DNA of 58,261 bases from Propionicimonas sp. (GCF_029975155.1 NZ_JARKPQ010000144.1:1-58261), one strand, 5' to 3'; shown: positions 16,827 through 25,223, counted from the first letter of the stretch. Numbers and translations are program-made. Notes: a model not told the origin generated them from the letters alone.

Positions 16827-17645
16827 GTGGACCGGCGACTGGGGAGAAGTCAGCTGAACTGCCTTCGGATCCTGGGTGAGTTCGGCCTGGTGTCCGTCCG
16901 ACTGGCGGCGGCCACCGACGCAGCCTCGCTCATCGCTTCAGCATGCGGCCCCGCTCGCTTCTACGAGGCCCAGACCGCGTACTCGCGGCCCACGAAGTGG
17001 TCACGGCTCCGGCTCGAGTTCTCCGGACGCGAGAGCGAGTGGAAAAGCGTCCGAAGGGCGATGGCGCATCTTGATGAGCTGGGCGCTCTCTCGATCGCCG
17101 AGACAGCGGGGAAGAGCCGAGGGATCCGCCTGGGCGACCCGGAGGTGCTGCGCGCGCTCACCGTGCCGAGGTTCAGCGCGCTGCCGAAATGGGAGCGGGC
17201 CGAGTACGCACGTCTGGCGATCGCGGTGCAGGCTCGGTGGGCCGCAGCAATCCGGGGACCGGAGCTGCAGGGTGATCTGTTCGGGACCGCCGATCCGTAC
17301 GAGTGGCCACCGGCTCGCCTCCACTCGCTGATGTGGCAACACCGCGACTGGACCTGGCGCTTCTTCGTCTACCTGCTGCATGGCTCTCCCGACGTGGGCC
17401 AACAGAGGTTCTTCGACAGCTACCTGGACAGCGAGCGAGTTCTCTCCGAGATCCTCGAGAGGTCGGCCCAGACCCAGGAAAGGACGCTGACCCCCGACGA
17501 TGTCCGTGATCCGACCGCCGAGCAGCGCAGGTCGACCGCGGCGCCGCGGACGGTCAACGAGACCGCAGACCCAGGACGGCGCGCTCTGTCGTCATACGGC
17601 GACAGAGTCGTATTGTCGTCGCATGGCGACAGTACGGGTCCATGA
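16827..17645 (+). CDS. Uncharacterised protein of a mobile-like segment
   Basis: 272 residues, not recognised. The GTG start at 16827 is chosen because AAGGAGG is eight bases upstream; the frame is open back to 16728 without a ribosome site. The protein is soluble and rich in Arg, Trp and Glu. The segment LDELGALSIAETAGKSRGIR near residue 85 looks like a winged-helix strand turn, which would fit a replication initiator or transcriptional regulator, but this is only a resemblance. Its last 8 codons overlap the hipB gene and both hipB operators lie within its 3' end, so hipB may have been joined secondarily. Confidence 0.6.
   Translation: MDRRLGRSQLNCLRILGEFGLVSVRLAAATDAASLIASACGPARFYEAQTAYSRPTKWSRLRLEFSGRESEWKSVRRAMAHLDELGALSIAETAGKSRGIRLGDPEVLRALTVPRFSALPKWERAEYARLAIAVQARWAAAIRGPELQGDLFGTADPYEWPPARLHSLMWQHRDWTWRFFVYLLHGSPDVGQQRFFDSYLDSERVLSEILERSAQTQERTLTPDDVRDPTAEQRRSTAAPRTVNETADPGRRALSSYGDRVVLSSHGDSTGP
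17587..17631. promoter_or_regulatory. Twin HipB-type operators
   Basis: TGTCGTCATACGGCGACA (17587-17604) and TGTCGTCGCATGGCGACA (17614-17631) share TGTCGTC-N4-GGCGACA arms, with centres 27 bases apart. The second contains the hipB start codon. This is the usual arrangement for an antitoxin that represses its own promoter cooperatively. Confidence 0.7.
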
Positions 17646-17943
17646 CGCAGCGGAACTGGGCGCGGCAGTCCGGGAGGCCCGGGCCGCTGCCGGGCTGTCC
17701 CAGACTGGCCTGGCCGCGGAGGCGGCAGTGGGCCGACAATGGCTGGTCGAGTTCGAGGCCGGCGACAAGCTGACCGCGCCGTTCGATATGGTGATGCGGC
17801 TGCTGCGGGTCCTTGCCGTTGACGTGGTGCTGGATGCGGGCGTGCCCCGGCGACCGCGGTCAACCCGCCGCGACGCCCTGACGGCGTCCGAGGTCCTGAA
17901 CCGCCACGCCCATCCCATCCCGACCCGAACCGGCGATGAATAG
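17623..17943 (+). CDS. hipB: HipB-like XRE antitoxin, orphan
   Basis: 106 residues; an XRE helix-turn-helix (LGAAVREARAAAGLSQTGLA, residues 11-30, then VGRQWLVEFEAG) and the HipB-style continuation PFDMVMRLLRVLAVDVVLD. HipB normally binds and silences the kinase toxin HipA encoded just downstream. No hipA or fragment of it is visible after 17943; an unrelated damaged gene follows on the other strand. The start at 17623 lies within the second operator. Confidence 0.8.
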   Translation: MATVRVHDAAELGAAVREARAAAGLSQTGLAAEAAVGRQWLVEFEAGDKLTAPFDMVMRLLRVLAVDVVLDAGVPRRPRSTRRDALTASEVLNRHAHPIPTRTGDE

Positions 17944-18004
17944 CCCGCACTTCCGCCACCCACAGCTCCTGCGGTTTCTGCGCATGCGCCCCCGCACGGG
18001 CGAG

Positions 18005-18461
18005 CTACCGCAGAGGCGGGGCGTACTGGTCGGGCAGTGACGGCCATCTCCGAGAGGCCCACTGCGACCACGACTCGAATCCCGACGGAACCGAAGGAAT
18101 CTCGTCGCCTCGCAGCTCTTTCTCATCCGGCGCCTGGAACTGCGTCCGCCACCCAGCGCAGGGCTGACCGTTCGTCCCTCCCCCAGAACCCGAAGTCGAG
18201 GATGACGTTGCTGCCCAACTCGGCAGCCCGCATGCCGACGTGCACCAGCTTGCCTTCGACGAGGTCCCGCTTGTCCGGCGGGTTCTGCCCGTCGAACAGC
18301 GCGATCTGCCACTCGTCAGATGTCAGCCGCAGAGCATGCGCGCTGGCCTCCAACTCCTTCGCGCGCGTTGTCTTCCCCGCACCGGGAAGGCCGACGATCA
18401 GGTAGACGACGGTAGGGCCGATGCGCGCATCGGCCGAATCAGAATGTTCGTGTTCGTACAT
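18005..18461 (-). pseudogene. P-loop kinase-like protein, internally deleted and frameshifted
   Basis: From 18461 (MYEHEHS) the frame encodes a zeta/AAA-like small-molecule kinase: Walker A GLPGAGKTTRAKELE, then LRLTSDEWQIALF and NVILDFGFWGRDE, and stops at 18123. A second frame, shifted by +1 from about 18150, continues FQAPDEKELR, later SWSQWASRRWPSLPD, to a stop at 18005; this matches the usual C-terminal end of such proteins. About 60 residues between are missing, so an internal deletion broke the frame. The intact family is about 170-190 residues. Confidence 0.7.
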
Positions 18462-18638
18462 GGTGTGGCTCTTGAGAGGTCTCGGGGCCGGACGACGCAC
18501 GGGTCGCCCGGCGGTGAGCCGCGACGCGGAAGAGGAACGTGCCTACAGGCTGCCCGGCGCCGTCAGCGAGGAAGTCAGGAACGAGTCACGGAGAGACCAC
18601 ACATGCCTCCCACCGTACGGGAGAAGCGGCCGTCGCTC

Positions 18639-19328
18639 CTAACTCGTGACCGTGGCCACCCCCAGCGCGTCGGCAACCTCGTCGACCAGGGTGCGGCCCT
18701 CCCCGGAGCCGAGAGAGATCGTCTGCAGCGACACGCGTGGCCAGCCGCCGCGCGCCGAGGTGACCCGGGCGGTGAACACCACCGCCACCTCGCTGTCATC
18801 GACCGGCCGCCCGGCAGCACGGTGGAACTCGGCCTGCCGGGAGTGCCAGATCAGGCCGTGCACCGCAGCCTCGCTCCTGTGGAACTCGCGAGCGATGAGC
18901 CTGGTACACGGATAGTGCTCCGCCGGACTCGACGCCACACCCGACCGCGGCACCCCCATGGCGGCCAGCGCGGGGTCCCTCAGGTCGACCAGCACGAGAT
19001 CGACCGGCGTCGCGAGAAAGGTGACCAACCTGCCGCGCAGCGTGTCCTCGTAGACGAACCCGCCGGGCAGGGTGTCGTGGAACACCGACTCCAGCAGTGC
19101 CCCGGCCGGGTTGTCGGCCAGGTACATGGTGGGCGCCGACCGTCCACCCGCGTCCGCGAACGGGGCGAAGCGAGTGTCACCGAAGCCCGGATTCGGCTCG
19201 TCGTAACCCCACGTGCTGTCGTGGCAGCGAGCCCACACCGTGCCGGCGGGCACCCGGTGCCGAGGGGCTGCGGACAGCGCAGCCGGAGCGACCACCGGGC
19301 ATCCGGCCGGGTCGGGGCATCCGGTCAC
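18639..19328 (-). CDS. RES-domain toxin
   Basis: 229 residues. RES toxins degrade NAD+ in the cytoplasm and arrest growth. Conserved positions are the Arg of HRVPAGTVWAR (about 25-35), the Tyr and Glu of MYLADNPAGALLESVFHD (about 68-85) and the Ser of WHSRQAEFH near 174. It overlaps the upstream antitoxin gene by four bases, giving antitoxin-first coupled translation as in MbcTA/ParST-type modules. Confidence 0.87.
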   Translation of the reverse strand: MTGCPDPAGCPVVAPAALSAAPRHRVPAGTVWARCHDSTWGYDEPNPGFGDTRFAPFADAGGRSAPTMYLADNPAGALLESVFHDTLPGGFVYEDTLRGRLVTFLATPVDLVLVDLRDPALAAMGVPRSGVASSPAEHYPCTRLIAREFHRSEAAVHGLIWHSRQAEFHRAAGRPVDDSEVAVVFTARVTSARGGWPRVSLQTISLGSGEGRTLVDEVADALGVATVTS

Positions 19329-20089
19329 GCCGTGGCTGCCTCTGCGCGGGGAGGGAGACTCGCGGCGAACCGCCGAGCCGCCGCAGCCGCCCGCGGGGCC
19401 TCCTCAGCATCAACGGCCAGAGCTGCGGGCACGCCACCGGAGAGCAGTCCGGTCGGGCTCGTCAGCCACGTCCAGATCTGCCACGGGCCGGCTCCCGCGT
19501 CCATCAACGGCGCCAGGACGGGCGCCAGCTCCGGCCGCGGCCGTCCCTCGTCGTTCAGCAGGAACGCGGGCACGACGACCCGCCGGTTCGCCACCGGAAC
19601 CGTGAACAGGGCCCGCTTGGCCACCATCCTGGAGACGGCGGTCCGGGTGGCCTGAACCGAGGTGTCGCCACGCAGCAGCCGGAGATCCTCGTACGTGTAG
19701 GTCGGGGTCTGGAGCAGGTGTTGCCGATGCGCCGCCTCACGAGTGGCCTGGCGCAGGGACGCCGGCGACACCGAGTCGGGCAGGGCGGCGGTCAGCTCCC
19801 GCAACAGCGCATCCCGCGCCAGCTGGGAGCGCTCGCCCGCCAGGTGGCGGTACTCGGCCAACAGGGCGGCAGCCGCTCCCACGGGGAGACCGGCCGGCAG
19901 CGCCGCAGCGATCCCCGCCGTCAGCGTCAGCGCCGAGCGCAGGATGTCCAGGCTGCGCGCGATGTCGACGCTCGTCAGCGGGCCCTCGAGTTCGGTGGGG
20001 TGCGCCCGCTCCAGCGTGTCCAGCAGCTGCGCGGCCACGCCCAGATCCCGCGCGGTCAGATCCTCGCGTTCACGCGCATCGGTCGGCAT
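19325..20089 (-). CDS. Antitoxin partner of the RES toxin (unusually long)
   Basis: 254 residues; its C-terminal part (PWQIWTWLTSPTGLLSGGVP near 210, then an Ala-rich helix) resembles the toxin-binding end of Xre/MbcA/ParS antitoxins (DUF2384-like). The N-terminal 180 residues are alpha-helical without a clear XRE motif; YTYEDLRLLRGDTSVQATRT near 130 may be the DNA-binding turn. Typical partners are 120-160 residues, so this is a divergent type. It overlaps the toxin gene by four bases. Confidence 0.7.
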   Translation of the reverse strand: MPTDAREREDLTARDLGVAAQLLDTLERAHPTELEGPLTSVDIARSLDILRSALTLTAGIAAALPAGLPVGAAAALLAEYRHLAGERSQLARDALLRELTAALPDSVSPASLRQATREAAHRQHLLQTPTYTYEDLRLLRGDTSVQATRTAVSRMVAKRALFTVPVANRRVVVPAFLLNDEGRPRPELAPVLAPLMDAGAGPWQIWTWLTSPTGLLSGGVPAALAVDAEEAPRAAAAARRFAASLPPRAEAATA

Positions 20090-20115
20090 CCCACGCCTCC
20101 CCTCACGTTATGTCG

Positions 20116-20139
20116 GTAATACTATCATATCAGCATTAC
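20116..20139. promoter_or_regulatory. Possible antitoxin operator
   Basis: GTAATAC-N10-GCATTAC is an inverted repeat with one mismatch in an A/T-rich stretch 27 bases upstream of the antitoxin start. Autoregulation by the antitoxin is expected for this module type. Confidence 0.4.
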
Positions 20140-20197
20140 AAGTATGCCAACTGGGTCGGCGAGCGGCAGCCCCAGCAGCCGGGGCGTAGCCTTGAGC

Positions 20198-21934
20198 ATG
20201 CGCTACCGCTCCAGGTCCGTCCGCGGGATCAGGGTGTACGCCGTGTGCGGGATCAACACCGCGTCGTTCGCCCTCACCGCCACCCCTACCGCCCGTCGCG
20301 GACTGCTCGGCTTCAGTGTCGAGCGCGCCGTCGGCGACGGGCCGTTCCGCTGGGTCACCGGGTTCAAGGTCTTCCGCTCGCTCGTGCCGAACCCAACGCC
20401 CAACACGTCCGTGTCGACCCACGTCCACCCGATCCAGGCCCTGGTCTGGGACGACTTCACGCTACGGTCGGGATCCACCTACACCTACCGCTTCCACCCG
20501 ATGCGGGGCACCCCCGCCGCACCGCGCTGGGGCCGTCCGACCACGCTGACCATCCAGACCGAACCCTTGCGCGGCGATGTCCACGACGTGGTGTTCAACC
20601 GGGGCGTCGCCTCCAGCCAGGCGTACCAGCGGCGCTTCCACAACCTGCCGCCGGACGACCAGCCGACGCCGGAACTGCGGGACGAGGCACTGGCCTGGCT
20701 CAGCCGCGATCTGGACGATGTCCTGCTGGGTCTGATCCGCTCGACGGGCCCGGGGGACGCGCTGCGCGGCGCGTTCTACGAGTTCACCTACCCGCCGGTG
20801 CTCGCCGAACTGGTCACGGCCGTCGGACGCGGCGTCGACGTACGCCTCGTGGTCGACCTCAAGGCCGACGAGGACGGTCCACGCAAGGCCAACCTGGCGG
20901 CGATCGCCGCGGCCGGCTTCCCGCCGGACGTGGTGGTGCCGCGGGAGGCGCGGGCGTCCGCGATCGCGCACAACAAGTTCCTGGTGGCGCTGCGCGGCGG
21001 CGTCCCCGAATCCGTCTGGACAGGGTCGACCAACCTCACCACCAGCGGCATCCACGGACAGTCGAACGTCGGGCACCTCGTCCGCGACCGCGCCACCGCG
21101 ATCCGGTATCTCGCCTACTGGGACCTGCTGGCCACCGATCCCGGCGGTCGGGCCGGCGACAGCGCCACCCTGAAGCGACAGCGGAACGCCGCGTATCGCG
21201 CGGCCGTGGCCGGCCTCTCCCCGGCACCGTCCGACCGGGCCTCGATCCGGAAGGGAGTCACCCCGGTGTTCAGCCCACGGATGGACCTGGGCGCGCTGAA
21301 CCTGTACGCGCGGCTGGTCGCGGCGGACGCCCGAGCGCTCGCCTGCGCGACCTTCGCGTTCGGGATCGCGTCCGAGATCGCCGACGCGGCCGCCACCGGC
21401 ACGCCGGACGGTCCGCTGCGGTTCTTCCTGCTGGAGAAGCGGGGCTCGGACACGCCCACCGTCCGGCTCGACGCCAGCCGCAACGTCTTTCAGGCGTGGG
21501 GCTCGGAACTGGACACCCCGATGGGCCAGTGGGTGGCGGAGACGAACGCGCGCGTCCTCGGGCTGAGCCGCCATGTCGCCTTCATCCACGACAAGTTCCT
21601 GCTCTGCGACCCGCTGGGCGCCGACCCGGTGGTGGTCACCGGCTCGGCCAACTTCTCCCGGGCGTCCACCACCGAGAACGACGAGAACATGGTGATCGTG
21701 CGCGGCGACCGCCGGGTGGCCGACATCTACTTCACCGAGTTCAACCGGCTGTTCTTCCACTACTACTTCCGCTCGGTGGTGGAGCGGTTGCAGTCCCGCC
21801 CGGTCGCCGAGGAGGAGTCGCATTCGGTCGACCTCGTCGAGGACGACTCCTGGCTGGTCAAGTACGCGCCGGGGACGCTCCGCGCCAAGCGGGTCGCGGT
21901 GGTGGCGGGAATGGCCCGGGCGCAGCCCGGCTGA
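20198..21934 (+). CDS. Phospholipase-D-like domain protein
   Basis: 578 residues from the ATG at 20198; no signal peptide. An N-terminal beta-rich, fibronectin-like region (about 1-125) precedes two PLD catalytic halves: HNKFLVAL...WTGSTNLTTSGIHG near 258-285 and HDKFLLCD...VTGSANFSRASTTEN near 465-490. Both HxK and GSxN motifs are intact, so phosphodiesterase or phosphatidyl-transfer chemistry is likely; the substrate (lipid or nucleic acid) is not evident. It diverges from the RES module and converges on the SulP gene with a six-base gap. Confidence 0.85.
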   Translation: MRYRSRSVRGIRVYAVCGINTASFALTATPTARRGLLGFSVERAVGDGPFRWVTGFKVFRSLVPNPTPNTSVSTHVHPIQALVWDDFTLRSGSTYTYRFHPMRGTPAAPRWGRPTTLTIQTEPLRGDVHDVVFNRGVASSQAYQRRFHNLPPDDQPTPELRDEALAWLSRDLDDVLLGLIRSTGPGDALRGAFYEFTYPPVLAELVTAVGRGVDVRLVVDLKADEDGPRKANLAAIAAAGFPPDVVVPREARASAIAHNKFLVALRGGVPESVWTGSTNLTTSGIHGQSNVGHLVRDRATAIRYLAYWDLLATDPGGRAGDSATLKRQRNAAYRAAVAGLSPAPSDRASIRKGVTPVFSPRMDLGALNLYARLVAADARALACATFAFGIASEIADAAATGTPDGPLRFFLLEKRGSDTPTVRLDASRNVFQAWGSELDTPMGQWVAETNARVLGLSRHVAFIHDKFLLCDPLGADPVVVTGSANFSRASTTENDENMVIVRGDRRVADIYFTEFNRLFFHYYFRSVVERLQSRPVAEEESHSVDLVEDDSWLVKYAPGTLRAKRVAVVAGMARAQPG

Positions 21935-21940
21935 CCGGCG

Positions 21941-23635
21941 TCAGTGGCGGCGCCTGGGCACCGGCTGGTTGGCCAGCTGCCGGGCGACATGGCTGCGGGC
22001 GTGCGCGACGGCCTCGTCCAGGTCGTCGAACTGGTGCTCGCGGGTGCGCAGCGCCTCGAGGACGCCGGCGCGCGCGGCCATTCGCTCGTGCCTGGCCCGC
22101 AGCCCCTTGATCAGCACGGTCACCCCGCGCGCCTCGAGCAGCTGGACGATCTCGGCCAGCCGGTGGGCGCCGGTGGGGTCGAGCAGCTCCACCTTGGACA
22201 GGCGCAGCACCACCACCCAGGCGTCGTTGTCGCCGATGTCGTCCATCACGCGGTCGGCGGCACCGAAGAACAGCGACCCCTCCAGCCGCAGCAGGGCGAT
22301 GTGCTCGTCCCCGGGGGCCGCGGGTCCGGGGAGCTCCTGCTTGGCCACGTGGGTGGTGTCGGCGAGCGCTCGCAGCGCGAAGAACGCCGCCAGCACCACC
22401 CCCACCTCCACCGCGGTGAGCAGGTCGAGAAGCACCGTGCAGGCGATGGTCACGGCGAAGGTGGCCGCGGTGCTGCGGCCGACCTTCAGCAGGCCGCGGA
22501 CCTCGCCCACGTCCACCATCCGCAGCGTGGTGGCGATCAGCACCCCGGCCAGCGCGGACAGCGGGATCCTCGACGCCAGTCCGGCGCCGACGGCCACCAC
22601 CCCGGCCAGCAGCACGGCGTGGGTCACGGCGGCCAGCCGGGAGCGTGCCCCGGCGCGCACGTTGACCGCCGTGCGCGCGATCGCGCCGGTCGCCGGCATC
22701 CCGCCGAACAGCCCGGACGCGATCGACGCCAGGCCCTGGCCGAAGACCTCGCGGTCGGGCAGCACCCGTCCGGTCGGTGCCATGCCGGCGGCCACGCGCG
22801 CCGACAGCAGGGACTCGATCGCGGCCAGCGCCGCCACCGCCAGCGCCGGGCCGGTCAGCTCGTGCAGGATCCCCGGGTCGATCGCCGGGATGCTCGGCAT
22901 CGGCAGGTGCGAGGGCAGCGCGCCGATGCGCGCCACGTCCAGGCGGCCCACCTCGGCCACCGCGGTCGCGAGCACCACCGCGATCAGCGCGCCGGGCAGG
23001 GACCCCGGCAGCCGACGCAGCAGCTCCACCACCAGCACCACGCCGAGGGTGATGGCCAGCGGCAGCCACGCCTGGCTCCAGTCGGCGCTCCGGACCGCGT
23101 CGAACGCCGCCGGCAGCGTCCGCTCACCGGTCTGGACGGGCGCGTCCAGCGCCAGTGGCACCTGCTGGAGGGCGATCACGACCGCGATCCCTGCGGTGAA
23201 CCCCTCGATCACCGGCCACGGGATGTAGACCACCACCCGGCCCAGCCGCAGGGCGCCGGCGGCGACCAGGATCACCCCGGCGATCACCGAGACCGCGACG
23301 ACTGCCTGGGTGCCGTGCGCGGCGACGATCGGCGCCAGCACCACGGCCATCGCCCCGGTCGGTCCGGACACCTGCACGTGCGACCCGCCGAACACCGCCG
23401 CCACGACGCCGGCGACGATGGCGGTCACCAGGCCGGCGGCAGCCCCGAGGCCCGAGCTCACCCCGAAGGCGAGCGCCAGCGGCAGGGCGACCACGCCCAC
23501 GGTGACACCGGCGACGAGGTCGCGGCGCCAGCTCGTCCGCAGTGGGGCCAGATCCTCGGGTCTGGGCAGCAGCCCGGAGAGGTGGCGGCCGATGTGCGCG
23601 GGCACGAAGGCGCCGCGGGACGTGGTGGTGGTCAT
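21941..23635 (-). CDS. SulP-family anion transporter with STAS domain
   Basis: 564 residues; inner-membrane transporter with 11-14 segments. The SulP core shows DLVAGVTVGVVALPLALAFG near residue 38 and VQVSGPTGAMAVVLAP near 88. A STAS domain (about 425-540; WVVVLRLSKVELLDPTGAHR) follows. SulP proteins carry sulfate, bicarbonate or dicarboxylates. The ArsR-type regulator 31 bases upstream forms an operon with it. Confidence 0.92.
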   Translation of the reverse strand: MTTTTSRGAFVPAHIGRHLSGLLPRPEDLAPLRTSWRRDLVAGVTVGVVALPLALAFGVSSGLGAAAGLVTAIVAGVVAAVFGGSHVQVSGPTGAMAVVLAPIVAAHGTQAVVAVSVIAGVILVAAGALRLGRVVVYIPWPVIEGFTAGIAVVIALQQVPLALDAPVQTGERTLPAAFDAVRSADWSQAWLPLAITLGVVLVVELLRRLPGSLPGALIAVVLATAVAEVGRLDVARIGALPSHLPMPSIPAIDPGILHELTGPALAVAALAAIESLLSARVAAGMAPTGRVLPDREVFGQGLASIASGLFGGMPATGAIARTAVNVRAGARSRLAAVTHAVLLAGVVAVGAGLASRIPLSALAGVLIATTLRMVDVGEVRGLLKVGRSTAATFAVTIACTVLLDLLTAVEVGVVLAAFFALRALADTTHVAKQELPGPAAPGDEHIALLRLEGSLFFGAADRVMDDIGDNDAWVVVLRLSKVELLDPTGAHRLAEIVQLLEARGVTVLIKGLRARHERMAARAGVLEALRTREHQFDDLDEAVAHARSHVARQLANQPVPRRRH

Positions 23636-23666
23636 GGGGCCGTTCGGGTCGGAAGGGATAGGCGGT

Positions 23667-24050
23667 TCACCGGGATGCGGCGCCGAGCGGCGGCAGGGCG
23701 GCGGCCGCTTCGAGCTGGTCGCCGGTCGCGGCCAGGGTGTCGAGCAGGAACCGGCGCGCGCTGTTGAGCAGGTCGACCACAGCCGGGTGCGCGGTGCGGT
23801 AGAGCACCCGCGAGCCGACCCGGCGCGAGGTCACCACGCCGTACTGCCGCAGCACGCCGAGGTGCCCGGACAGGTGGGACGGCGAACCGCCGATGTCGGC
23901 CAGCAGCTCCGCGACATTCACCTCGCCGGGGCTCTCCGGGTCGGTTTCCCCGGCCACCAACAGCTCCAGCACCCTGATCCGGACGGGATGAGCCAGGGCG
24001 CGGAACAGGTTGGCCTTGATCTCGTACAGGGGCGCCTCGCTCGGTTTCAC
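23667..24050 (-). CDS. ArsR-family transcriptional regulator
   Basis: 127 residues; winged helix-turn-helix with LFRALAHPVRIRVLELL near residue 15 and the recognition helix SPSHLSGHLGVLRQYGVV near 57. No CXC metal-binding motif in the recognition region, so it may sense something other than a thiophilic metal. GTG start at 24050. First gene of the sulP operon, with a palindrome immediately upstream that suits autorepression. Confidence 0.9.
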   Translation of the reverse strand: MKPSEAPLYEIKANLFRALAHPVRIRVLELLVAGETDPESPGEVNVAELLADIGGSPSHLSGHLGVLRQYGVVTSRRVGSRVLYRTAHPAVVDLLNSARRFLLDTLAATGDQLEAAAALPPLGAASR

Positions 24051-24053
24051 GAC

Positions 24054-24069
24054 TTCAGAATACCCTGAA
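24054..24069. promoter_or_regulatory. ArsR-type operator
   Basis: TTCAG-AATACC-CTGAA is a 16-base inverted repeat ending three bases before the arsR start codon. It overlaps the intergenic gap shared with the 3' end of the VOC gene at 24078. Confidence 0.65.
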
Positions 24070-24077
24070 ATCAGTGG

Positions 24078-24518
24078 CTAGCCGACTCGCTCGGCGAGGG
24101 CCACGATGATCCCCTCCGGCCCCCGGACATAGGCCATCCGCCAGACGCCCCCGTACTCGCCGATGCCGCCATCGAGTCCGTAGCCGCGGTCGGCTGCCCA
24201 GTCCACCGCCGCCTGCAGGTCGTCCACCTCGAACGCCACGCTGCGCAGGCCCCGTTCGTTCGCCGGCGCGGCCGGTGAGCCGGGCAGGGGATCCGGACGG
24301 ACGAAGCTCGACAGCTCCAGCCCCGTGCCACCGTCGGGCGACCGCAGCATCAGGATCTCCGTCCGGGACCCTGGAATGCCGATCACGGTGTCGATGAACT
24401 CCCCCTCCACGAACGTCCGGCCCTCGACCTCCAGGCCGAGCCCGACGAAGAAGTCCGCCGCGGCGTCGAGGTCGGCGACCGTCACGCCGATGTGATCGAA
24501 GTGCCGTACGAATCCCAT
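24078..24518 (-). CDS. VOC/glyoxalase-family protein
   Basis: 146 residues from the ATG at 24518 (MGFVRHFDHIGVTV), the usual start; the frame is open further upstream without homology. Two beta-alpha-beta-beta-beta units: FDHIGVTVADLDAAADFFVG at the start and SVAFEVDDLQAAVDWAADRG near 95. His9 and Glu residues such as that in LELSSF could bind a metal. Activity unknown; members include dioxygenases, epimerases and resistance proteins. Confidence 0.85.
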   Translation of the reverse strand: MGFVRHFDHIGVTVADLDAAADFFVGLGLEVEGRTFVEGEFIDTVIGIPGSRTEILMLRSPDGGTGLELSSFVRPDPLPGSPAAPANERGLRSVAFEVDDLQAAVDWAADRGYGLDGGIGEYGGVWRMAYVRGPEGIIVALAERVG

Positions 24519-24620
24519 GGGGCCATCCTGCGTCCCGCCCGCCCAGCACAGCGGGCCTGCCGTCCCGGTTACGCACGTCTGCTGAGACCGGGGCATGTGG
24601 TCGGTCACGGGGAGCACCCG

Positions 24621-24648
24621 GGTAGCCATACTGGTACTACCACGGTAG
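24621..24648. promoter_or_regulatory. Operator cluster of the RHH/MazF pair
   Basis: Three half-sites: GGTAG (24621-24625), CTACC (24637-24641) and GGTAG (24644-24648). The last two form the palindrome CTACC-AC-GGTAG, ending one base before the antitoxin ATG. This suits ribbon-helix-helix dimers binding side by side. Confidence 0.6.
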
Positions 24649-24649
24649 C

Positions 24650-24889
24650 ATGGATGACGTGAAACTCAGCGTGAGCCTCTCCACGAGCGATGTCGCCGCC
24701 CTGGACAGGTATGCCCGGGCGGTTGGCCTGGAGTCCCGATCGGCGGCCATCCACCAGGCCATCAGGCTCTTGGGCGACCCGGAGTTGGAGGACGCATACG
24801 CCGCGGCGTGGCAGGAGTGGGAAGCGTCCGGCGACGCCAGTGCATGGGAAGCCACCGCCGCGGACGGCCTGAACGATGCTCCGCGGTGA
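24650..24889 (+). CDS. Ribbon-helix-helix antitoxin
   Basis: 79 residues; the N-terminal [20 protein letters not shown] is a CopG/RHH DNA-binding strand-helix, and the acidic C-terminal half ([25 protein letters not shown]) is the toxin-binding tail. It overlaps the MazF gene by 14 bases, the standard antitoxin-first arrangement. Confidence 0.85.
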   Translation: MDDVKLSVSLSTSDVAALDRYARAVGLESRSAAIHQAIRLLGDPELEDAYAAAWQEWEASGDASAWEATAADGLNDAPR

Positions 24890-25223
24890 GATTCGGCTGA
24901 CCGACCTGGAGCCCGCGCTGGCCGGTGAGGCAAACAAGCGCCGTCCAGCGATCATCGTCAGCAACGACCATGCCAACACGGCCGCGGCCAGACTGGGCCG
25001 TGGTGTCGTCACCGTTGTCCCGGTCACGAGCAACATCGCCCGAGTATCGCCGTTCCAGGTCCTGCTCACGGCCGAAGAGACGGGCATCCGGATCGACTCC
25101 AAGGCGCAGGCCGAGCAGGTCCGCTCGGTCTCGGTCGAGCGAATCGGTGCGGTGATCGGACGCCTCCCCGCCCACGTGATGGTCCAGGTCGACGACGCGC
25201 TCCGGCTGCATCTCCAGCTCTAG
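24876..25223 (+). CDS. mazF: MazF/PemK-type endoribonuclease toxin
   Basis: 115 residues; PemK-like fold with [11 protein letters not shown] at the start, [14 protein letters not shown] near 21, [11 protein letters not shown] near 44 (catalytic Thr/Ser region) and [17 protein letters not shown] near 75. It would cleave mRNA at short sequence motifs when its antitoxin decays. A shortened relative of this gene, about 88% identical in the shared DNA, lies at 57119-57262. Confidence 0.9.
   Translation: MLRGEIRLTDLEPALAGEANKRRPAIIVSNDHANTAAARLGRGVVTVVPVTSNIARVSPFQVLLTAEETGIRIDSKAQAEQVRSVSVERIGAVIGRLPAHVMVQVDDALRLHLQL

Noticed and set aside
16353..18005. Integrative element or prophage call for the island
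   Set aside because: No integrase, transposase, att-like duplication or phage structural gene is visible; only the truncated dhaL and odd composition suggest transfer.
18065..18090. GACTCGAATCCCG, resembling a tRNA T-loop
   Set aside because: No acceptor, D or anticodon stem can be folded around it, and it lies within the second coding fragment of the damaged kinase gene.
21944..23767. 607-codon plus-strand open frame across sulP
   Set aside because: Gln/His/Arg-rich shadow of the SulP gene, whose domains are unmistakable on the minus strand.
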